From: Hyphomicrobiales bacterium
GTDB taxonomy: Bacteria; Pseudomonadota; Alphaproteobacteria; Rhizobiales; Methyloligellaceae
Assembly (NCBI GenBank): GCA_028280515.1
Contig: JANQLP010000191.1
Coordinates: forward strand, 1 to 37,057
Length of the DNA: 37,057 nt
Direction of reading: 5' to 3'
Below the pieces are notes generated by a model, which made no database searches, was not told where the DNA came from, and saw nothing but the letters and a program-made list of their open reading frames with translations. Below are positions 27,094-37,057 of the stretch, piece by piece. Both the position numbers and the translations under genes were made by a program. Within the stretch, counting starts at the first letter, position 1. Each line of letters starts with the position of its first letter.

Positions 27094-27477
27094 ATGATCA
27101 GACACTGCAAGTACCTGTGCGCCGGTCTTGTCGGCCTGTTATCCGTGTTGATGCCGGTTCATGGATTTTCCGGCGAGGCCGACGTCGTCGGTGTCAAGAT
27201 CATCAAGGAAGGAACCGGCACGTACCGCTTCGACGTGACCGTCCGCCACGCCGATGAGGGCTGGAATCACTACGCCGACGCCTGGGAGGTCGTTGCGCCG
27301 GACGGCACGGTTCTGGGAACCCGGAAACTGGCGCACCCGCACGAAAACGAACAGCCTTTCACCCGTTCTCTGCCGGGTGTGCGTATCCCGGAAGGCGTCA
27401 CCGAGGTGACCGTTCGCGCTCACGATTCGGTGCACAAAACGGGCGGAGCGGAGATGCGCGTGCAGGTTCCGCGATAG
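27094..27477 (+). CDS. small exported protein, unknown
   Basis: A 127-residue protein with an N-terminal signal peptide (about residues 1-26, ending near VHGFSGEA). The mature part is about 100 residues, predicted beta-rich, and shows the pattern GWNHYADAWEVVAPDGTVLG and ends in basic VQVPR. This resembles small periplasmic beta-sandwich domains, but I recognise no named family. The 262-base gap upstream (26832-27093) holds no gene; a 14-base inverted repeat AGGTGG-AA-CCACCT lies at 26896-26909. It stands alone before gyrA. Confidence 0.78.
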   Translation: MIRHCKYLCAGLVGLLSVLMPVHGFSGEADVVGVKIIKEGTGTYRFDVTVRHADEGWNHYADAWEVVAPDGTVLGTRKLAHPHENEQPFTRSLPGVRIPEGVTEVTVRAHDSVHKTGGAEMRVQVPR

Positions 27478-27569
27478 GGGTTTGGCATGGTCAACGTAGG
27501 CTAATTGTAACTCGCTGATTTTGAATAAAAAATCATACGAATGCACAGCCGTTTTTCTGCGCGCCGACG

Positions 27570-27599
27570 TTGCGGTCAGGCGCCGAAATCGGCTATAAT
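27570..27599 (+). promoter_or_regulatory. gyrA promoter
   Basis: TTGCGG at 27570-27575, 18 bases, then a perfect TATAAT at 27594-27599. It lies about 110 bases before the gyrA start in the 234-base gap 27478-27711, which contains no gene. Confidence 0.65.
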
Positions 27600-27711
27600 C
27601 CGGTCACTTCTCAAGGTGTTTCCGCTCCCTCCTCGCAAACCGAAGCGCGTGCAGCCCGTTGACTGCTCAGGGAGCCGGTTTCACGCCAGAAACAAGATGC
27701 GGGCTTAAGCC

Positions 27712-30489
27712 TTGTCAGACGTGAACGACATTCCACCGCCTGGCGGTGAGGGACCTCAGGACCCGTCGGATATACGACCGATTTCCATCTCCGACGAGAT
27801 GAAGCAGTCGTATCTGAGCTATGCGATGAGCGTGATCGTTTCGCGCGCATTGCCCGACGTGCGCGATGGTCTCAAGCCTGTGCACCGGCGCATTCTCTAT
27901 TCCATGCATGAGAACGGGTATGACTGGAACCGGCCATACCGCAAGTCCGCGCGCGTCGTCGGCGATGTGATCGGTAAGTACCACCCGCACGGCGACACGG
28001 CGATCTACGACGCGCTGGTGCGCATGGCGCAGGACTTCTCCTTGCGTTTGCCGCTCATCGACGGGCAGGGCAATTTCGGCTCGGTCGATGGCGATCCGCC
28101 GGCGGCCATGCGCTACACCGAGTGCCGGCTCGAAAAGGTCGCGCATTCGCTGCTGGAAGACCTCGACAAGGACACGGTCGACTTCAACGAGAACTATGAC
28201 GGGTCGGAGACGGAGCCGTCGATCCTGCCGGCGCGGTTCCCGAACCTGCTCGTCAATGGCGCGGGCGGCATCGCCGTCGGCATGGCAACCAACATCCCGC
28301 CGCACAATCTCGGCGAGGTGATTAACGCCTGCATCGCCTATCTCGACAATCCGGCGATTACGGTACCGGAATTGAACGAGATCGTTCCCGGTCCCGATTT
28401 CCCGACCGGCGGACTGATCCTCGGCCGCTCGGGCATCCGCTCCGCATACGAGACGGGGCGCGGTTCGGTCGTCATGCGCGGGCGTGTTTCAGTCGAACCC
28501 ATGCCGCGCGACCGCGAGGCGCTGATCATCACCGAGATTCCGTATCAGGTGAACAAGTCCACCATGATCGAGAAGATCGCGGAGCTCGTACGCGACAAGC
28601 GCATCGAGGGTATCGGTGACATCCGCGACGAGTCCGACCGGGACGGGATGCGTGTTGTCATCGAGCTGCGCCGCGACGCCGTCTCCGACGTGGTGCTCAA
28701 CCAGCTCTACCGGTTCTCGCCGCTGCAAACGAGCTTCGGCTGCAACTTCGTGGCCCTCAATGGCGGTCGTCCGGAGCAGCTCAATCTGCGCGATCTGATC
28801 CAGGCGTTTGCCGATTTCCGCGAGGTCGTCGTCAGCCGGCGCACCAAGCACCTTCTGGCGAAGGCCCGGGATCGCGCCCACATTCTCGTCGGTCTGGCCA
28901 TCGCTGTCGCCAATGTCGACGAGGTGATTGCGCTGATCCGCGCCGCACCGGATCCGGCCACCGCGCGCGAAGCCTTGACCTCGCGCAACTGGCCGGCGCG
29001 CGATGTGGCGCCTCTGGTCGAGCTGATTGCGGACCCGCGGCACAAAGTGTCGGCAGACGGTACGGTCCGCTTGTCCGACGAACAGGCGCGGGCGATTCTC
29101 GAGTTGCGCCTGCAGCGTCTGACCGCGCTCGGCCGTGACGAGATCGGCGATGAACTCAAGAGCCTTGGCGAACAGATCGAGGATTACCTCGATATCCTGC
29201 GGTCGCGCGCCCGCATCATCGGCATCGTGAAGGACGAACTCACCGCCATTCGCGATGAATTCGATACGCCGCGGCGCACCGAGATCGTCGAGGCCGACGC
29301 GGACGTCGAGGACGAGGACCTCATTCAGCGCGAGGACATGGTCGTGACCGTGTCCCACAAGGGCTACATCAAGCGCGTGCCGCTTTCGACCTACCGGGCG
29401 CAGCGGCGCGGCGGCAAGGGCCGCGCCGGAATGGCGACGCGCGAGGAAGACTTCGTCACCAGCATTTTCATCGTCAACACGCACACGCCGGTGCTGTTCT
29501 TCTCCTCGCGCGGCATGGTCTACAAGATGAAGGTCTGGCGTTTGCCGGTCGCAGCACCCCAGGCACGCGGCAAGGCGCTCATCAATCTGCTGCCGCTGGA
29601 AACCGACGAGCGCATCACCACCATCATGCCGTTGCCCGAGGATGAGGAGTCCTGGTCATCGCTTGATGTGATGTTCGCCACCGAAACGGGCAACGTCCGC
29701 CGCAACAAGCTGTCGGACTTCGTCGAAGTGCGCCAGAACGGCAAGATCGCCATGAAGCTCAACGAGGGCGATCATATTCTGCGCGTGGACATCTGCACCG
29801 AGAACGATGACGTGCTGCTGACAACCGCAGGCGGCAAGGCGATCCGATTCCCGGTGACGGACGTGCGCGTGTTCTCCGGACGCACGTCAGTCGGCGTGCG
29901 CGGTATCAAGCTCGACAAGGGAGACACGCTGATCTCGATGGCGATCCTGCGCCACGTCGAGGCATCTCCTGCGGAACGCAACGAATATGTGCGTCAGGCG
30001 AACGCGATTCGCCGCGCGGCAAATGGCGACCATCCGGACGTTCCGGAGGAAACGACGGATCTGGAGGAAACGGAAACCGCCGAGCTTCCCCAGGAACGCT
30101 ATGCCGAACTCGGAGCGCAGGAAGAGTTCATTCTGACGGTTTCGGAGAACGGTTACGGCAAGCGGAGTTCGGCCTACGAGTACCGGGTTTCCGGCCGCGG
30201 CGGGAAGGGCATCATCGCCATGACCGTCAATGACCGCAACGGCAAGCTGGTCGCGTCCTTCCCGATCGAGCAGGGCGGTGAGGTCATGCTCGTGACCGAC
30301 AAGGGCCAGCTCATCCGCATTCCGGTCGAAGACATCTCCATCATCGGGCGGTCGACCCAGGGCGTGATCGTCTTCGACACGGCGGAGGACGAACGCGTCA
30401 TGTATGTCGAAGGCATTCCGGAAGAAGACCAGAACGGCGATGTGGACGGCGAAGACACGGCAGATGACGGCGCTGAAGAATCCGGTTGA
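27712..30489 (+). CDS. gyrA: DNA gyrase subunit A
   Basis: A 925-residue subunit of DNA gyrase, which introduces negative supercoils. A TTG start at 27712 is used because a stop lies two codons upstream; GTG at 27721 is the alternative, and both keep the conserved N-terminus. The catalytic tyrosine is Y135 in RYTECRLE, and the quinolone-region segment reads GDTAIYDAL with Thr96 and Asp100. The GyrA box QRRGGKG is at 564-570, leading the C-terminal wrapping domain. An acidic, Glu-rich insertion near residues 780-810 is a feature I associate with alphaproteobacterial members, and the C-terminus is acidic. Confidence 0.98.
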   Translation: MSDVNDIPPPGGEGPQDPSDIRPISISDEMKQSYLSYAMSVIVSRALPDVRDGLKPVHRRILYSMHENGYDWNRPYRKSARVVGDVIGKYHPHGDTAIYDALVRMAQDFSLRLPLIDGQGNFGSVDGDPPAAMRYTECRLEKVAHSLLEDLDKDTVDFNENYDGSETEPSILPARFPNLLVNGAGGIAVGMATNIPPHNLGEVINACIAYLDNPAITVPELNEIVPGPDFPTGGLILGRSGIRSAYETGRGSVVMRGRVSVEPMPRDREALIITEIPYQVNKSTMIEKIAELVRDKRIEGIGDIRDESDRDGMRVVIELRRDAVSDVVLNQLYRFSPLQTSFGCNFVALNGGRPEQLNLRDLIQAFADFREVVVSRRTKHLLAKARDRAHILVGLAIAVANVDEVIALIRAAPDPATAREALTSRNWPARDVAPLVELIADPRHKVSADGTVRLSDEQARAILELRLQRLTALGRDEIGDELKSLGEQIEDYLDILRSRARIIGIVKDELTAIRDEFDTPRRTEIVEADADVEDEDLIQREDMVVTVSHKGYIKRVPLSTYRAQRRGGKGRAGMATREEDFVTSIFIVNTHTPVLFFSSRGMVYKMKVWRLPVAAPQARGKALINLLPLETDERITTIMPLPEDEESWSSLDVMFATETGNVRRNKLSDFVEVRQNGKIAMKLNEGDHILRVDICTENDDVLLTTAGGKAIRFPVTDVRVFSGRTSVGVRGIKLDKGDTLISMAILRHVEASPAERNEYVRQANAIRRAANGDHPDVPEETTDLEETETAELPQERYAELGAQEEFILTVSENGYGKRSSAYEYRVSGRGGKGIIAMTVNDRNGKLVASFPIEQGGEVMLVTDKGQLIRIPVEDISIIGRSTQGVIVFDTAEDERVMYVEGIPEEDQNGDVDGEDTADDGAEESG

Positions 30490-30556
30490 CCTTTTGCGCC
30501 GCTGCGGGCTTGGTTGAGCGTCAGTCAATTCTGGACAAGAAGGGTCTTCCGGTCCC

Positions 30557-31168
30557 ATGAACTTCGAACTCTTCACGGCCTTTGTTCTGATCAGCGCCAT
30601 ACTGATCCTGTCGCCCGGACCGATCGTCACGCTGGTGATCGCCACCGGCGCGACCCGTGGCGTTCGCGCGGCCCTCGTAACCGTTGCGGGCACGGCCGTG
30701 GGCAACGGCGTGCTGATCGCGGCAATTGCATTGGGGCTGAGCTGGGTTCTGAACCACTCCGCCTTCCTTTTTGAGGTGCTGCGTTGGGCCGGCGCCGCCT
30801 ACCTGATCTGGCTCGGCATTCAGGCCTGGCGGTCCGGCGAAAGCGTGGCCGAAAAGCCTGTCACGCCGACCAAGGTGGACTTTGTCCGCGGCTTCTGGGT
30901 GGCCATCTTCAATCCCAAGACCATTGCCTTTTTCACTGCCTTCCTGCCGCAATTCGTCGACCCCGCGCTACCGGCACAATTCCAGCTGCTTGTCATGAGC
31001 GCGGTGTTCGTCGCCATGGCCTCCATGCTTGATGCGGGGTGGGGCATTGCCGCCGGTCTCGGTCGTGCCTGGTTTGTCGCGCCGTCGCGCGCCAAACTGC
31101 TCGCACGCGTGTCGGGTTCGGTTCTCATCGGCGGCGGCCTGTGGCTCGCCCTGACGCGACGGGCCTGA
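30557..31168 (+). CDS. LysE-family exporter
   Basis: A 203-residue inner-membrane protein of the LysE/RhtB family of amino-acid exporters, with six predicted helices. The signature LSPGPIVTLVIATG appears at about residues 18-31, and GFWVAIFNPKTIAFF later. Substrate cannot be read from the sequence. The start ATG follows weak purine-rich DNA. It follows gyrA by 67 bases and precedes coaD by 39 bases on the same strand, so it could share a transcript with coaD. Confidence 0.92.
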   Translation: MNFELFTAFVLISAILILSPGPIVTLVIATGATRGVRAALVTVAGTAVGNGVLIAAIALGLSWVLNHSAFLFEVLRWAGAAYLIWLGIQAWRSGESVAEKPVTPTKVDFVRGFWVAIFNPKTIAFFTAFLPQFVDPALPAQFQLLVMSAVFVAMASMLDAGWGIAAGLGRAWFVAPSRAKLLARVSGSVLIGGGLWLALTRRA

Positions 31169-31207
31169 CGCGGTTCCGTGCACTGAGGCAACCTGGAGAG
31201 GATTTCC

Positions 31208-31708
31208 ATGGCCCATAACGGCTTCTATCCCGGCAGCTTCGATCCGCTGACCATCGGCCATCTGGACATCATCGAGCGGGCCGCGAACTTCGTCGACCGG
31301 CTTGTGATCGCCGTGGGTGTCCACCACGGCAAGAAACCTCTGTTTTCGGTCGAGGACCGCGTCGGGATGATCGAGGCCGAAGTCGCCGAGCTTGCGAAGA
31401 AGACGGGCACCGAAATCGAGGTTCAGACCTTCGATAAGCTGACCGTCGACGCTGCGCGCCTTGCTGGTGCGAATGTGATCGTTCGTGGATTGCGGGATTC
31501 CGGTGATTTTGACTACGAGATGCAGATGGCGGGCATGAACGGCACCATGGCACCGGACATCGAGACTGTGTTTCTCGCCTCATCGCCGCAAGTGCGCCAT
31601 ATCGCGGGCACGCTTGTGCGCCAGATTGCGGCCATGGGTGGTGATGCGTCATCGTTCGTGCCGGAGTCCGTGGCGGCGCGTCTCAAGGACCGCTTCGGCC
31701 ATTCGTAA
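31208..31708 (+). CDS. coaD: phosphopantetheine adenylyltransferase
   Basis: A 166-residue cytosolic enzyme that adenylylates 4'-phosphopantetheine in the penultimate step of coenzyme A synthesis. Motifs: [10 protein letters not shown] near the start (nucleotide-binding TxGH), [13 protein letters not shown] in the middle and [17 protein letters not shown] later. Length is typical. ATG at 31208 follows GGAGAGG. Two cyclophilin genes lie just downstream on the same strand. Confidence 0.97.
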   Translation: MAHNGFYPGSFDPLTIGHLDIIERAANFVDRLVIAVGVHHGKKPLFSVEDRVGMIEAEVAELAKKTGTEIEVQTFDKLTVDAARLAGANVIVRGLRDSGDFDYEMQMAGMNGTMAPDIETVFLASSPQVRHIAGTLVRQIAAMGGDASSFVPESVAARLKDRFGHS

Positions 31709-31759
31709 GACGTCAGCACGTTACCCCCTTAACAACACAGGATTCCAAGGCAGGTTCTC

Positions 31760-32392
31760 ATGACAACGCTGAAAAAGTTCGTGCTTGTTCTCGCTGTCAG
31801 CGCCTTTACCGCAGGCGTTGCGTTCGCACAGGGCGCGGCGCCCGACAAGGAGAACATTCTCTACATCGACACCAAGGATGGCCGGATCGCCATTCAACTC
31901 CGCCCCGACCTGGCACCGGGCCATGTGGCGCGGGTGAAGAAGCTGGCTCGCGAAGGCTTTTACGACGGGCTTGTGTTCCACCGCGTGCTGGACGGGTTCA
32001 TGGCCCAGACCGGCGACCCGCAGGGAACCGGTGCGGGCGGGTCGAAATACCCGGATCTAAAGGCTGAGTTCTCCCAGGAGCCGTTCAAGCGCGGTACGGT
32101 CGGCGCGGCACGGACCCAGAATCCGAACAGCGCGAACTCCCAGTTTTTCATCGTGCTGGATGAGGCTTCCCATCTGAACGGACAATACACGTTGTGGGGA
32201 GAAGTCATTCGCGGCATGGAGCGGGTCGATGCCATCAAGAAGGGCGACCGCCGCCGCAACGGCCTTGTCACCAATCCGGACAAGATGGTGAAGGTCACGG
32301 TCGCCGCCGATGCCAAGGACCATTCGGTCTTGCAGGAGCCGGAGAGCCCCAAACGCGGTGCCGCGCAAACAGCACCCCGCGGCAGCAACTAA
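31760..32392 (+). CDS. exported cyclophilin-type peptidyl-prolyl isomerase
   Basis: A 210-residue periplasmic cyclophilin. The first 23 residues are a signal peptide ending AFAQ. The domain shows [17 protein letters not shown] (the catalytic arginine in HRV), and the FFIVLDE and YTLWGEV motifs. A C-terminal tail of about 30 residues is unusual and ends AQTAPRGSN. It is a close relative of the cytosolic cyclophilin that follows. Confidence 0.95.
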   Translation: MTTLKKFVLVLAVSAFTAGVAFAQGAAPDKENILYIDTKDGRIAIQLRPDLAPGHVARVKKLAREGFYDGLVFHRVLDGFMAQTGDPQGTGAGGSKYPDLKAEFSQEPFKRGTVGAARTQNPNSANSQFFIVLDEASHLNGQYTLWGEVIRGMERVDAIKKGDRRRNGLVTNPDKMVKVTVAADAKDHSVLQEPESPKRGAAQTAPRGSN

Positions 32393-32541
32393 GAGGCTGC
32401 ATAGCCTGATTCTGGTGGGCGGCCGCCGGGCTGGGGCGTGCGCCTTCAGCCTGACGGCTTGACGCGCGCGATGCGCTCGCCCATCACTGTCGCTCATGTG
32501 ACACACAAGCCCTGTCGGGGCCCTGAAAGCGAGCAAAGAAC

Positions 32542-33012
32542 ATGGCAACGAACGATCCCGAAAACACTCTGATCATGGAGACGACCCAAGGTCCGGTCAC
32601 CATCGAACTGCGACCCGATCTGGCGCCGAACCACTGCGCGCGCATCAAGGAACTCGCGCGCGAGAAGTTCTACGACGGCATCGTCTTTCATCGCGTGATC
32701 GACGGGTTCATGGCGCAGACCGGTTGTCCGCAGGGAACGGGCACCGGCGGTTCGGGTCAACATCTGAAGGCCGAGTTCAACGAGGAGCCGCATGTGCGGG
32801 GCACCACATCAATGGCCCGTGCGGCCAATCCGGACAGCGCCGACAGCCAGTTCTTCATTTGCTTCGAGGAGGCGCCGTTCCTCAACCGGGAGTACACGGT
32901 CTGGGGCAAGGTCGTGGACGGCATGGAGAATGTCGACAAGATCAAGCGCGGCGAGCCCGTTATGGATCCGGACAAGATCATCTCCATGCGGGTTGCGGCG
33001 GACGCGGAGTAA
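32542..33012 (+). CDS. cytosolic cyclophilin-type peptidyl-prolyl isomerase
   Basis: A 156-residue cyclophilin without signal peptide. Conserved [24 protein letters not shown] and YTVWGKV motifs are present. It shares a strong similarity with the exported cyclophilin 150 bases upstream, suggesting duplication of a shared ancestor. The 150-base gap between them has no gene. queA starts 32 bases downstream on the same strand. Confidence 0.95.
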   Translation: MATNDPENTLIMETTQGPVTIELRPDLAPNHCARIKELAREKFYDGIVFHRVIDGFMAQTGCPQGTGTGGSGQHLKAEFNEEPHVRGTTSMARAANPDSADSQFFICFEEAPFLNREYTVWGKVVDGMENVDKIKRGEPVMDPDKIISMRVAADAE

Positions 33013-33044
33013 CCGCGGGCCGGAGAACGGCGCGGAAGACCCAC

Positions 33045-34124
33045 GTGCGCGTTGACGATTTCGACTTTGTGCTGCCGGAGGAGCGGATCGCCCTGCGCCC
33101 GGTGCATCCGCGCGACGCGGCGCGCATGCTGTGCGTCAATCCGCGCGCGGCGGAGCCTTTTCAGGACAGGGGCGTGCGTGATCTGGTCAAGGTTCTCAAT
33201 CCCGGCGACGCCCTGGTGTTCAACGACACGAAGGTCATACCGGCCCAACTGACCGGCGTCCGCCACCGCGGCGATGCGGCCGCGAATGTTTCCGTGACGC
33301 TTATCGAGCCACTCGACGCGAGCCGATGGAAGGTTCTGGCGCGTCCGGCCAAGCGCCTGCGCCAGGATGACCGGATCGCGTTCGGAAACGTGGAAAATGT
33401 ATGCATAAATGGGACTTTATGGGCGCGCGTTGAGAGTCGGAAGGAAGAGGGCGGCGAAATCACACTGGCGTTCGATTTTCATGGCGACGCGCTCGATGAA
33501 GCCATTGTAACACTGGGGAAAATGCCTCTGCCGCCCTACATTTCCTCGCGCAGAGCGCCCGACAGTGAGGATGTGGAGGATTATCAGACGGTCTATGCAC
33601 GGGTAAGCGGTGCGGTCGCCGCACCGACCGCGGGGCTGCATTTCACGGAAGAGCTGCTGGCGGACTTGCGCGAAAAGGGCATCGAAGAGCATTTCGTCAC
33701 CCTGCATGTGGGTGCGGGTACCTTTCTGCCGGTCAAGGTCGACGATACGCGCGATCATCCCATGCACAGCGAACGTTGCGAAATGAGCCAGGCGACGGCG
33801 GATGAGCTCAATCGCGTGCGCGTGCAAGGCGGGCGCGTCATTGCCGTCGGGTCCACGTCGGTCCGCGTGCTGGAGAGCGCCAGTGACGACACTGGGCGGA
33901 TCGCGGGTTTCGAGGGGGAGACCGACATCTTCGTTACGCCCGGATACCGGTTCAAGGCCGTGGATGCCATGCTGACGAATTTCCACTTGCCGCGCTCGAC
34001 CCTGTTCATGCTGGTCTCGGCCTTCTGCGGGCTTGAGACCATGAAACAGGCCTATGCCCATGCCATTGCAAACGGCTACCGGTTCTATTCCTATGGCGAT
34101 GCCTGTTTCCTCGAACCGTCCTGA
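33045..34124 (+). CDS. queA: S-adenosylmethionine:tRNA ribosyltransferase-isomerase
   Basis: A 359-residue enzyme that transfers a ribosyl group from S-adenosylmethionine to 7-aminomethyl-7-deazaguanine in tRNA, making epoxyqueuosine. Start GTG at 33045 is chosen because the family N-terminus [17 protein letters not shown] begins there and the longer open frame upstream overlaps the cyclophilin. Typical motifs [20 protein letters not shown], and [14 protein letters not shown] are visible. tgt starts 4 bases after the stop, so the two are translated together. Confidence 0.97.
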   Translation: MRVDDFDFVLPEERIALRPVHPRDAARMLCVNPRAAEPFQDRGVRDLVKVLNPGDALVFNDTKVIPAQLTGVRHRGDAAANVSVTLIEPLDASRWKVLARPAKRLRQDDRIAFGNVENVCINGTLWARVESRKEEGGEITLAFDFHGDALDEAIVTLGKMPLPPYISSRRAPDSEDVEDYQTVYARVSGAVAAPTAGLHFTEELLADLREKGIEEHFVTLHVGAGTFLPVKVDDTRDHPMHSERCEMSQATADELNRVRVQGGRVIAVGSTSVRVLESASDDTGRIAGFEGETDIFVTPGYRFKAVDAMLTNFHLPRSTLFMLVSAFCGLETMKQAYAHAIANGYRFYSYGDACFLEPS

Positions 34125-34128
34125 GCAC

Positions 34129-35265
34129 ATGACCGCCGGCTTCTCCTTCACCATTCATGCGAAAGACGGCGCCGCCCGCGCCGGCGAGCTCTCAACGCCG
34201 CATGGGCCGGTCGCGACGCCCGCCTTCATGCCAGTGGGGACGGCCGCCACCGTCAAGGCGATGCTGCCGGAGACGGTGCGCGAGACGGGAGCGGATATCA
34301 TCCTCGGCAACACCTACCATCTGATGCTGCGGCCCGGCGCGGAGCAAATCGCAGCGCTCGGCGGCCTGCACGCCTTCATGAACTGGGCGGGGCCGATCCT
34401 CACCGATTCCGGCGGCTACCAGGTCATGTCGCTCGCCAAGCTGCGCAAGATGAGCGAGCAGGGGGTGACCTTTCAGTCGCATATCGATGGCAGCACCCAT
34501 GAACTGACACCGGAACGCTCGATCGAGATCCAGTGCCTGCTCGGCGCCGACATCCAGATGGTGTTCGACGAATGCACTCCGTACCCTTGCGAAAAGGCGC
34601 AAGCCAAATCGTCCATGGAGCTCTCCATGCGGTGGGCGGAGCGGTCCAGGACCGCGTTCGCACAGCACGGCAAACCGGGGCAGGCCTTGTTCGGCATCGT
34701 GCAGGGCGGCGTGCACGGCGGTCTGCGTGAAGCCTCTGCACGGGCGCTGCTCGATCTTGGGTTCGACGGCTACGCCATCGGCGGGCTCGCGGTGGGCGAG
34801 GGGCAGGAGCTGATGCTGCAGACGCTCGATGCGACGGTGCCGTTCCTTCCCGAGGACCGTCCGCGCTATCTGATGGGCGTGGGCACGCCGGAGGACCTGA
34901 TCCTTTCCGTGGCCCGGGGCGTCGATATGTTCGACTGCGTGATGCCGACCCGCTCAGGGCGCCACGGACAGGCGTTCACGTGGAACGGCAAGGTCAATCT
35001 GCGCAATGCCCGCCATGCCGGCGACCCGCGCCCGCTCGACGCTACCAGCACGTGTCCGGCGGCGCGGGATTACTCGCGCGCCTACCTGCATCATCTGGTT
35101 AAGAGCCAGGAGATTCTCGGTGCCATGCTGGTTAGCTGGGCCAACGTGCACTTCTATCAGGATTTGATGGGACGGATGCGCGCGGCGATCCGGGACGGGT
35201 GTTTTGAGGATTTTGCGCGGGAAACGTTGGCGCGGCTCAACGGGTCCGGTCAGGACGAGGACTGA
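34129..35265 (+). CDS. tgt: queuine tRNA-ribosyltransferase with degenerate zinc site
   Basis: A 378-residue enzyme that exchanges guanine at tRNA position 34 for preQ1. ATG at 34129 is used, 4 bases after queA. The catalytic Asp93 in LTDSGGYQ and Asp269 in [10 protein letters not shown] are present. The structural zinc site is not: the CxCxxC motif reads S307-T-C309-P-A-A312, and the fourth ligand, His in the usual WHN, is A338 in SWANVH. Only one of four ligands remains, with the surrounding YSRAYLHH segment intact and no frame damage. The fold may be stabilised in another way, or the protein may be inactive; the intact active site argues for function. Confidence 0.96.
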   Translation: MTAGFSFTIHAKDGAARAGELSTPHGPVATPAFMPVGTAATVKAMLPETVRETGADIILGNTYHLMLRPGAEQIAALGGLHAFMNWAGPILTDSGGYQVMSLAKLRKMSEQGVTFQSHIDGSTHELTPERSIEIQCLLGADIQMVFDECTPYPCEKAQAKSSMELSMRWAERSRTAFAQHGKPGQALFGIVQGGVHGGLREASARALLDLGFDGYAIGGLAVGEGQELMLQTLDATVPFLPEDRPRYLMGVGTPEDLILSVARGVDMFDCVMPTRSGRHGQAFTWNGKVNLRNARHAGDPRPLDATSTCPAARDYSRAYLHHLVKSQEILGAMLVSWANVHFYQDLMGRMRAAIRDGCFEDFARETLARLNGSGQDED

Positions 35266-35289
35266 CCGTTCCACTCGGCTTAAGGGGTC

Positions 35290-35826
35290 TCAGACCTGAT
35301 GACCGTTGACCGGCTCCAACAGGCATCCGGCGATCGCCCAAGTGCCGTCCCCCTGACGCTGCAGGCGGAACTGCGCGTTCCACTCGCGACCCTGATCGTC
35401 GGTAATGGTCACGCTCTGCAGTGCATCGGTGTCTTCACGCGATACGTCGGTAAAAGAGAACGACTTCGCGTTTGAAAGCGGCTTGAGCTGGGTCGTCAGA
35501 ACCTGCAGGAACGCTTTGGAATCCTTATAATAATCCTGGATCAACGGTGTCAAAAGCGCGTAGGCGCCGGCGGCGTCGCGCGCGCTCATGGCCTGAATCT
35601 GGTCGCGTACCGATCCGCGGATGCGTTCCAGTTCGACCTTGGAAAGACCGGTCCGGCCGATTGCAGCCGGAATAGACGCTTTTTCAACCGCGCCGAAGGG
35701 CGCGGATTTCGACTGCCCCGACGTTGCCGGGTCGGTCAATTTTGCTGTCTTATCGGTGGCTTGGGCCCCTGTAATGCCGAAAGCCACCAACATCGCCATC
35801 ATGGCGACTGCCGTGAGAGCTTTCAT
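35290..35826 (-). CDS. exported DUF4864 protein
   Basis: A 178-residue exported protein. The signal peptide (MKALTAVAMMAMLVAFG, cleavage near AQA) leads to a linker and then a DUF4864 domain: the IRGSVRDQIQAMSARDAAGAYALL helix start, the AFLQVL segment and the ending GTWAIAGCLLEPV. The ATG follows GGGAGG about 8 bases upstream. The domain has an NTF2-like general appearance; function is unknown. Confidence 0.88.
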   Translation of the reverse strand: MKALTAVAMMAMLVAFGITGAQATDKTAKLTDPATSGQSKSAPFGAVEKASIPAAIGRTGLSKVELERIRGSVRDQIQAMSARDAAGAYALLTPLIQDYYKDSKAFLQVLTTQLKPLSNAKSFSFTDVSREDTDALQSVTITDDQGREWNAQFRLQRQGDGTWAIAGCLLEPVNGHQV

Positions 35827-35935
35827 TATCTCGCCTCCCAACGGCAATGCCCCGTCCCTGTATCGGGTCCGTCTTTATTTATTAACGTTCAGATAAGTAC
35901 GCGGAGGCGCGAATCCAAGGGGTGGGTGCGTTTTC

Positions 35936-36859
35936 TCACGATCCGAGCCGGCGCTCGCGATACAGCAGATACAGCCCCGATCCGATCACCACCGCCCCGC
36001 CGGCGAGCGTCCAGAGGGTCGGCACGTCGCCGAACACCAGATAACCCAGCGCGACCATGGACAGGAGCGCCACGTAAATGAACGGCGCGACCACCGGCGC
36101 GGGCGCGTATTTAAACGACAGGATCAGAAGCCAGTGACCCACCATTCCGGTCACGCCGAGCCAAACGAACAGCACCCATGTGAAGGCGTCGCCGGGCCAT
36201 TGCCACACCGCCATACCGAGGGGGGCGCCGAGGACGGCGCCGGCGACGGCCGTATAGAACAGGTTCACCTCCGCGCTGTCGTGCCCGGTCATGTACCGGG
36301 TATGGATGCTGTACAACGCGTAGGTGATGGTGGCGGCGAACGAGTAGAGCACGGCCCAGTGGATGCCGCCGAACCCTGGGCGGGTCACGAGCAGGACGCC
36401 GATGAACCCGGCGATGATCGCCAGAAGACGCCGCCAGCCGACCCATTCGCCGAGGATCGGTCCGGCCAGCGCGGCCACCAGCAGCGGCGTCAGAAAGAAG
36501 ATGGTGACCGTCTGGTCGAGTTGGAGATATTTCACCGCCGCGAAGTTGAACCCGGTCGTGACCGCAACGAGCAGACCGCGCACAAGCTGATGGTTCGGCT
36601 TGGCGCTGCTGATGACCTGGCGATTCATCACCAGGCCGAGTATCAGCACGGTCAACAGTGCATGAAACAGGAACCGGACCCAGATGATCTGGAGGACGGG
36701 CACGCCCATGTCGTCCGCCAGGTATTTTGCCGTCGCGTCGAGCGTCGAGAAGATCGTGACCGCCCCGCACATCAGCGCAATGGCGAGGATGTGGTTCTCG
36801 TGGCGCCCGCCGCCGTCGGCCGCACGGGGGCGCACAGGTCCGAACTGTGCGTTTGTCAT
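35936..36859 (-). CDS. EamA/DMT-family transporter
   Basis: A 307-residue inner-membrane protein with about ten predicted helices in two repeats of five, the layout of drug/metabolite transporters of the EamA type. A polar N-terminus of about 20 residues precedes the first helix. Substrate cannot be read from the sequence. It begins at the ATG whose complement is at 36857-36859 and ends about 110 bases from the DUF4864 gene start on the same strand. Confidence 0.9.
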   Translation of the reverse strand: MTNAQFGPVRPRAADGGGRHENHILAIALMCGAVTIFSTLDATAKYLADDMGVPVLQIIWVRFLFHALLTVLILGLVMNRQVISSAKPNHQLVRGLLVAVTTGFNFAAVKYLQLDQTVTIFFLTPLLVAALAGPILGEWVGWRRLLAIIAGFIGVLLVTRPGFGGIHWAVLYSFAATITYALYSIHTRYMTGHDSAEVNLFYTAVAGAVLGAPLGMAVWQWPGDAFTWVLFVWLGVTGMVGHWLLILSFKYAPAPVVAPFIYVALLSMVALGYLVFGDVPTLWTLAGGAVVIGSGLYLLYRERRLGS

Positions 36860-36963
36860 GGGGGAGGGCCCCGGGAGGACGCGGCCGGTCGTGCGGGCGG
36901 CCGCAAGGGAAGTGATATGTCAGAGTCGTCAACGATTTGTGTCACACAAAGCGGCCCGCGCCT

Positions 36964-37023
36964 AGAGCAAAATCCGATTAGGTTGACTCACCCTGTTTCA
37001 ACCTAATCGGATAAATTTGCTCT
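36964..37023. repeat. long imperfect palindrome at the end of the window
   Basis: The left arm (36964-36986) starts AGAGCAAAATCCGATTAGG and the right arm (36998-37023) ends CCTAATCGGATAAATTTGCTCT; they pair over about 22 bases with a three-base bulge, around a short loop. It lies in the gene-free 198 bases upstream of the EamA-type gene, and resembles repeats scattered through rhizobial genomes. The sequence after it, TTAGAGCATCTTTATGCG, is AT-rich and unassigned. Confidence 0.75.
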
Positions 37024-37057
37024 ATATCTTGAAGTGTTAGAGCATCTTTATGCGTTC

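Noticed and set aside
27991-28020. Possible quinolone-resistance change in GyrA (Thr at the Ser83 position)
   Set aside because: Thr96 with Asp100 is a natural variation at this site among bacteria; no resistance can be claimed from sequence.

Overview
The window is GC-rich, densely coded DNA from an alphaproteobacterium, most likely of the order Hyphomicrobiales (Rhizobiales). Supporting signs are the yajC-secD-secF cluster followed by genes of the Mth938 and squalene/phytoene-synthase-like families, a folate/FAD-dependent TrmFO, DUF1127 and DUF4864 proteins, a LexA-type direct repeat GAAC-N7-GAAC, and the order coaD, two cyclophilins, queA, tgt. No rRNA, tRNA, CRISPR array or recognisable insertion sequence was found.

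Layout. 1-5.5 kb: a DUF815 ATPase divergent from yajC-secD-secF, then relatives of the mitochondrial complex I assembly factors NDUFAF3 and NDUFAF6. 5.5-10.6 kb: a DUF4153 membrane protein, trmFO, a lipoprotein with a papain/transglutaminase-like Cys-His-Asp pattern, a strong two-way terminator, DUF1127 and a Rid-family protein. 10.6-17.1 kb: accessory-looking DNA with two small cysteine-containing exported proteins, a candidate small RNA with its own terminator, a membrane-anchored coiled-coil protein, a BLUF blue-light sensor convergent with a cyclase-like DUF3095 protein, a small K+-channel-like protein, a HIT protein, a field of palindromic repeats, and an exported protein that looks like one lobe of an amino-acid binding protein with a basic, Cys-rich tail. 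17.1-19.4 kb: a distinctly AT-richer island with an unrecognised gene, a gap with possible gene remnants, and a SIR2-like gene that starts 8 bases after the uvrA stop. 19.4-24.6 kb: uvrA, a MAPEG membrane protein, a LexA-type operator, ssb and a GFA-family protein. 24.6-27.5 kb: a D-threonine-aldolase-like enzyme, a cation diffusion facilitator and a 31-residue membrane protein on one strand, then a small exported protein. 27.7-35.3 kb: gyrA with a clear promoter, a LysE-type exporter, coaD, an exported and a cytosolic cyclophilin, queA and tgt. 35.3-37.1 kb: a DUF4864 protein, an EamA-type transporter, and a long palindromic repeat at the end.

How the genes work together. YajC, SecD and SecF form the accessory complex of the Sec translocon. 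QueA and Tgt act in queuosine tRNA modification, although this Tgt has lost most of the residues that normally bind structural zinc. UvrA and Ssb belong to DNA repair and the SOS response, and the LexA-type box lies between the MAPEG gene and ssb. The least explained parts are the BLUF/DUF3095 pair, the SIR2-like island and the orphan-terminated candidate small RNA. All functional statements rest on reading motifs and gene order by eye; no database search was run.
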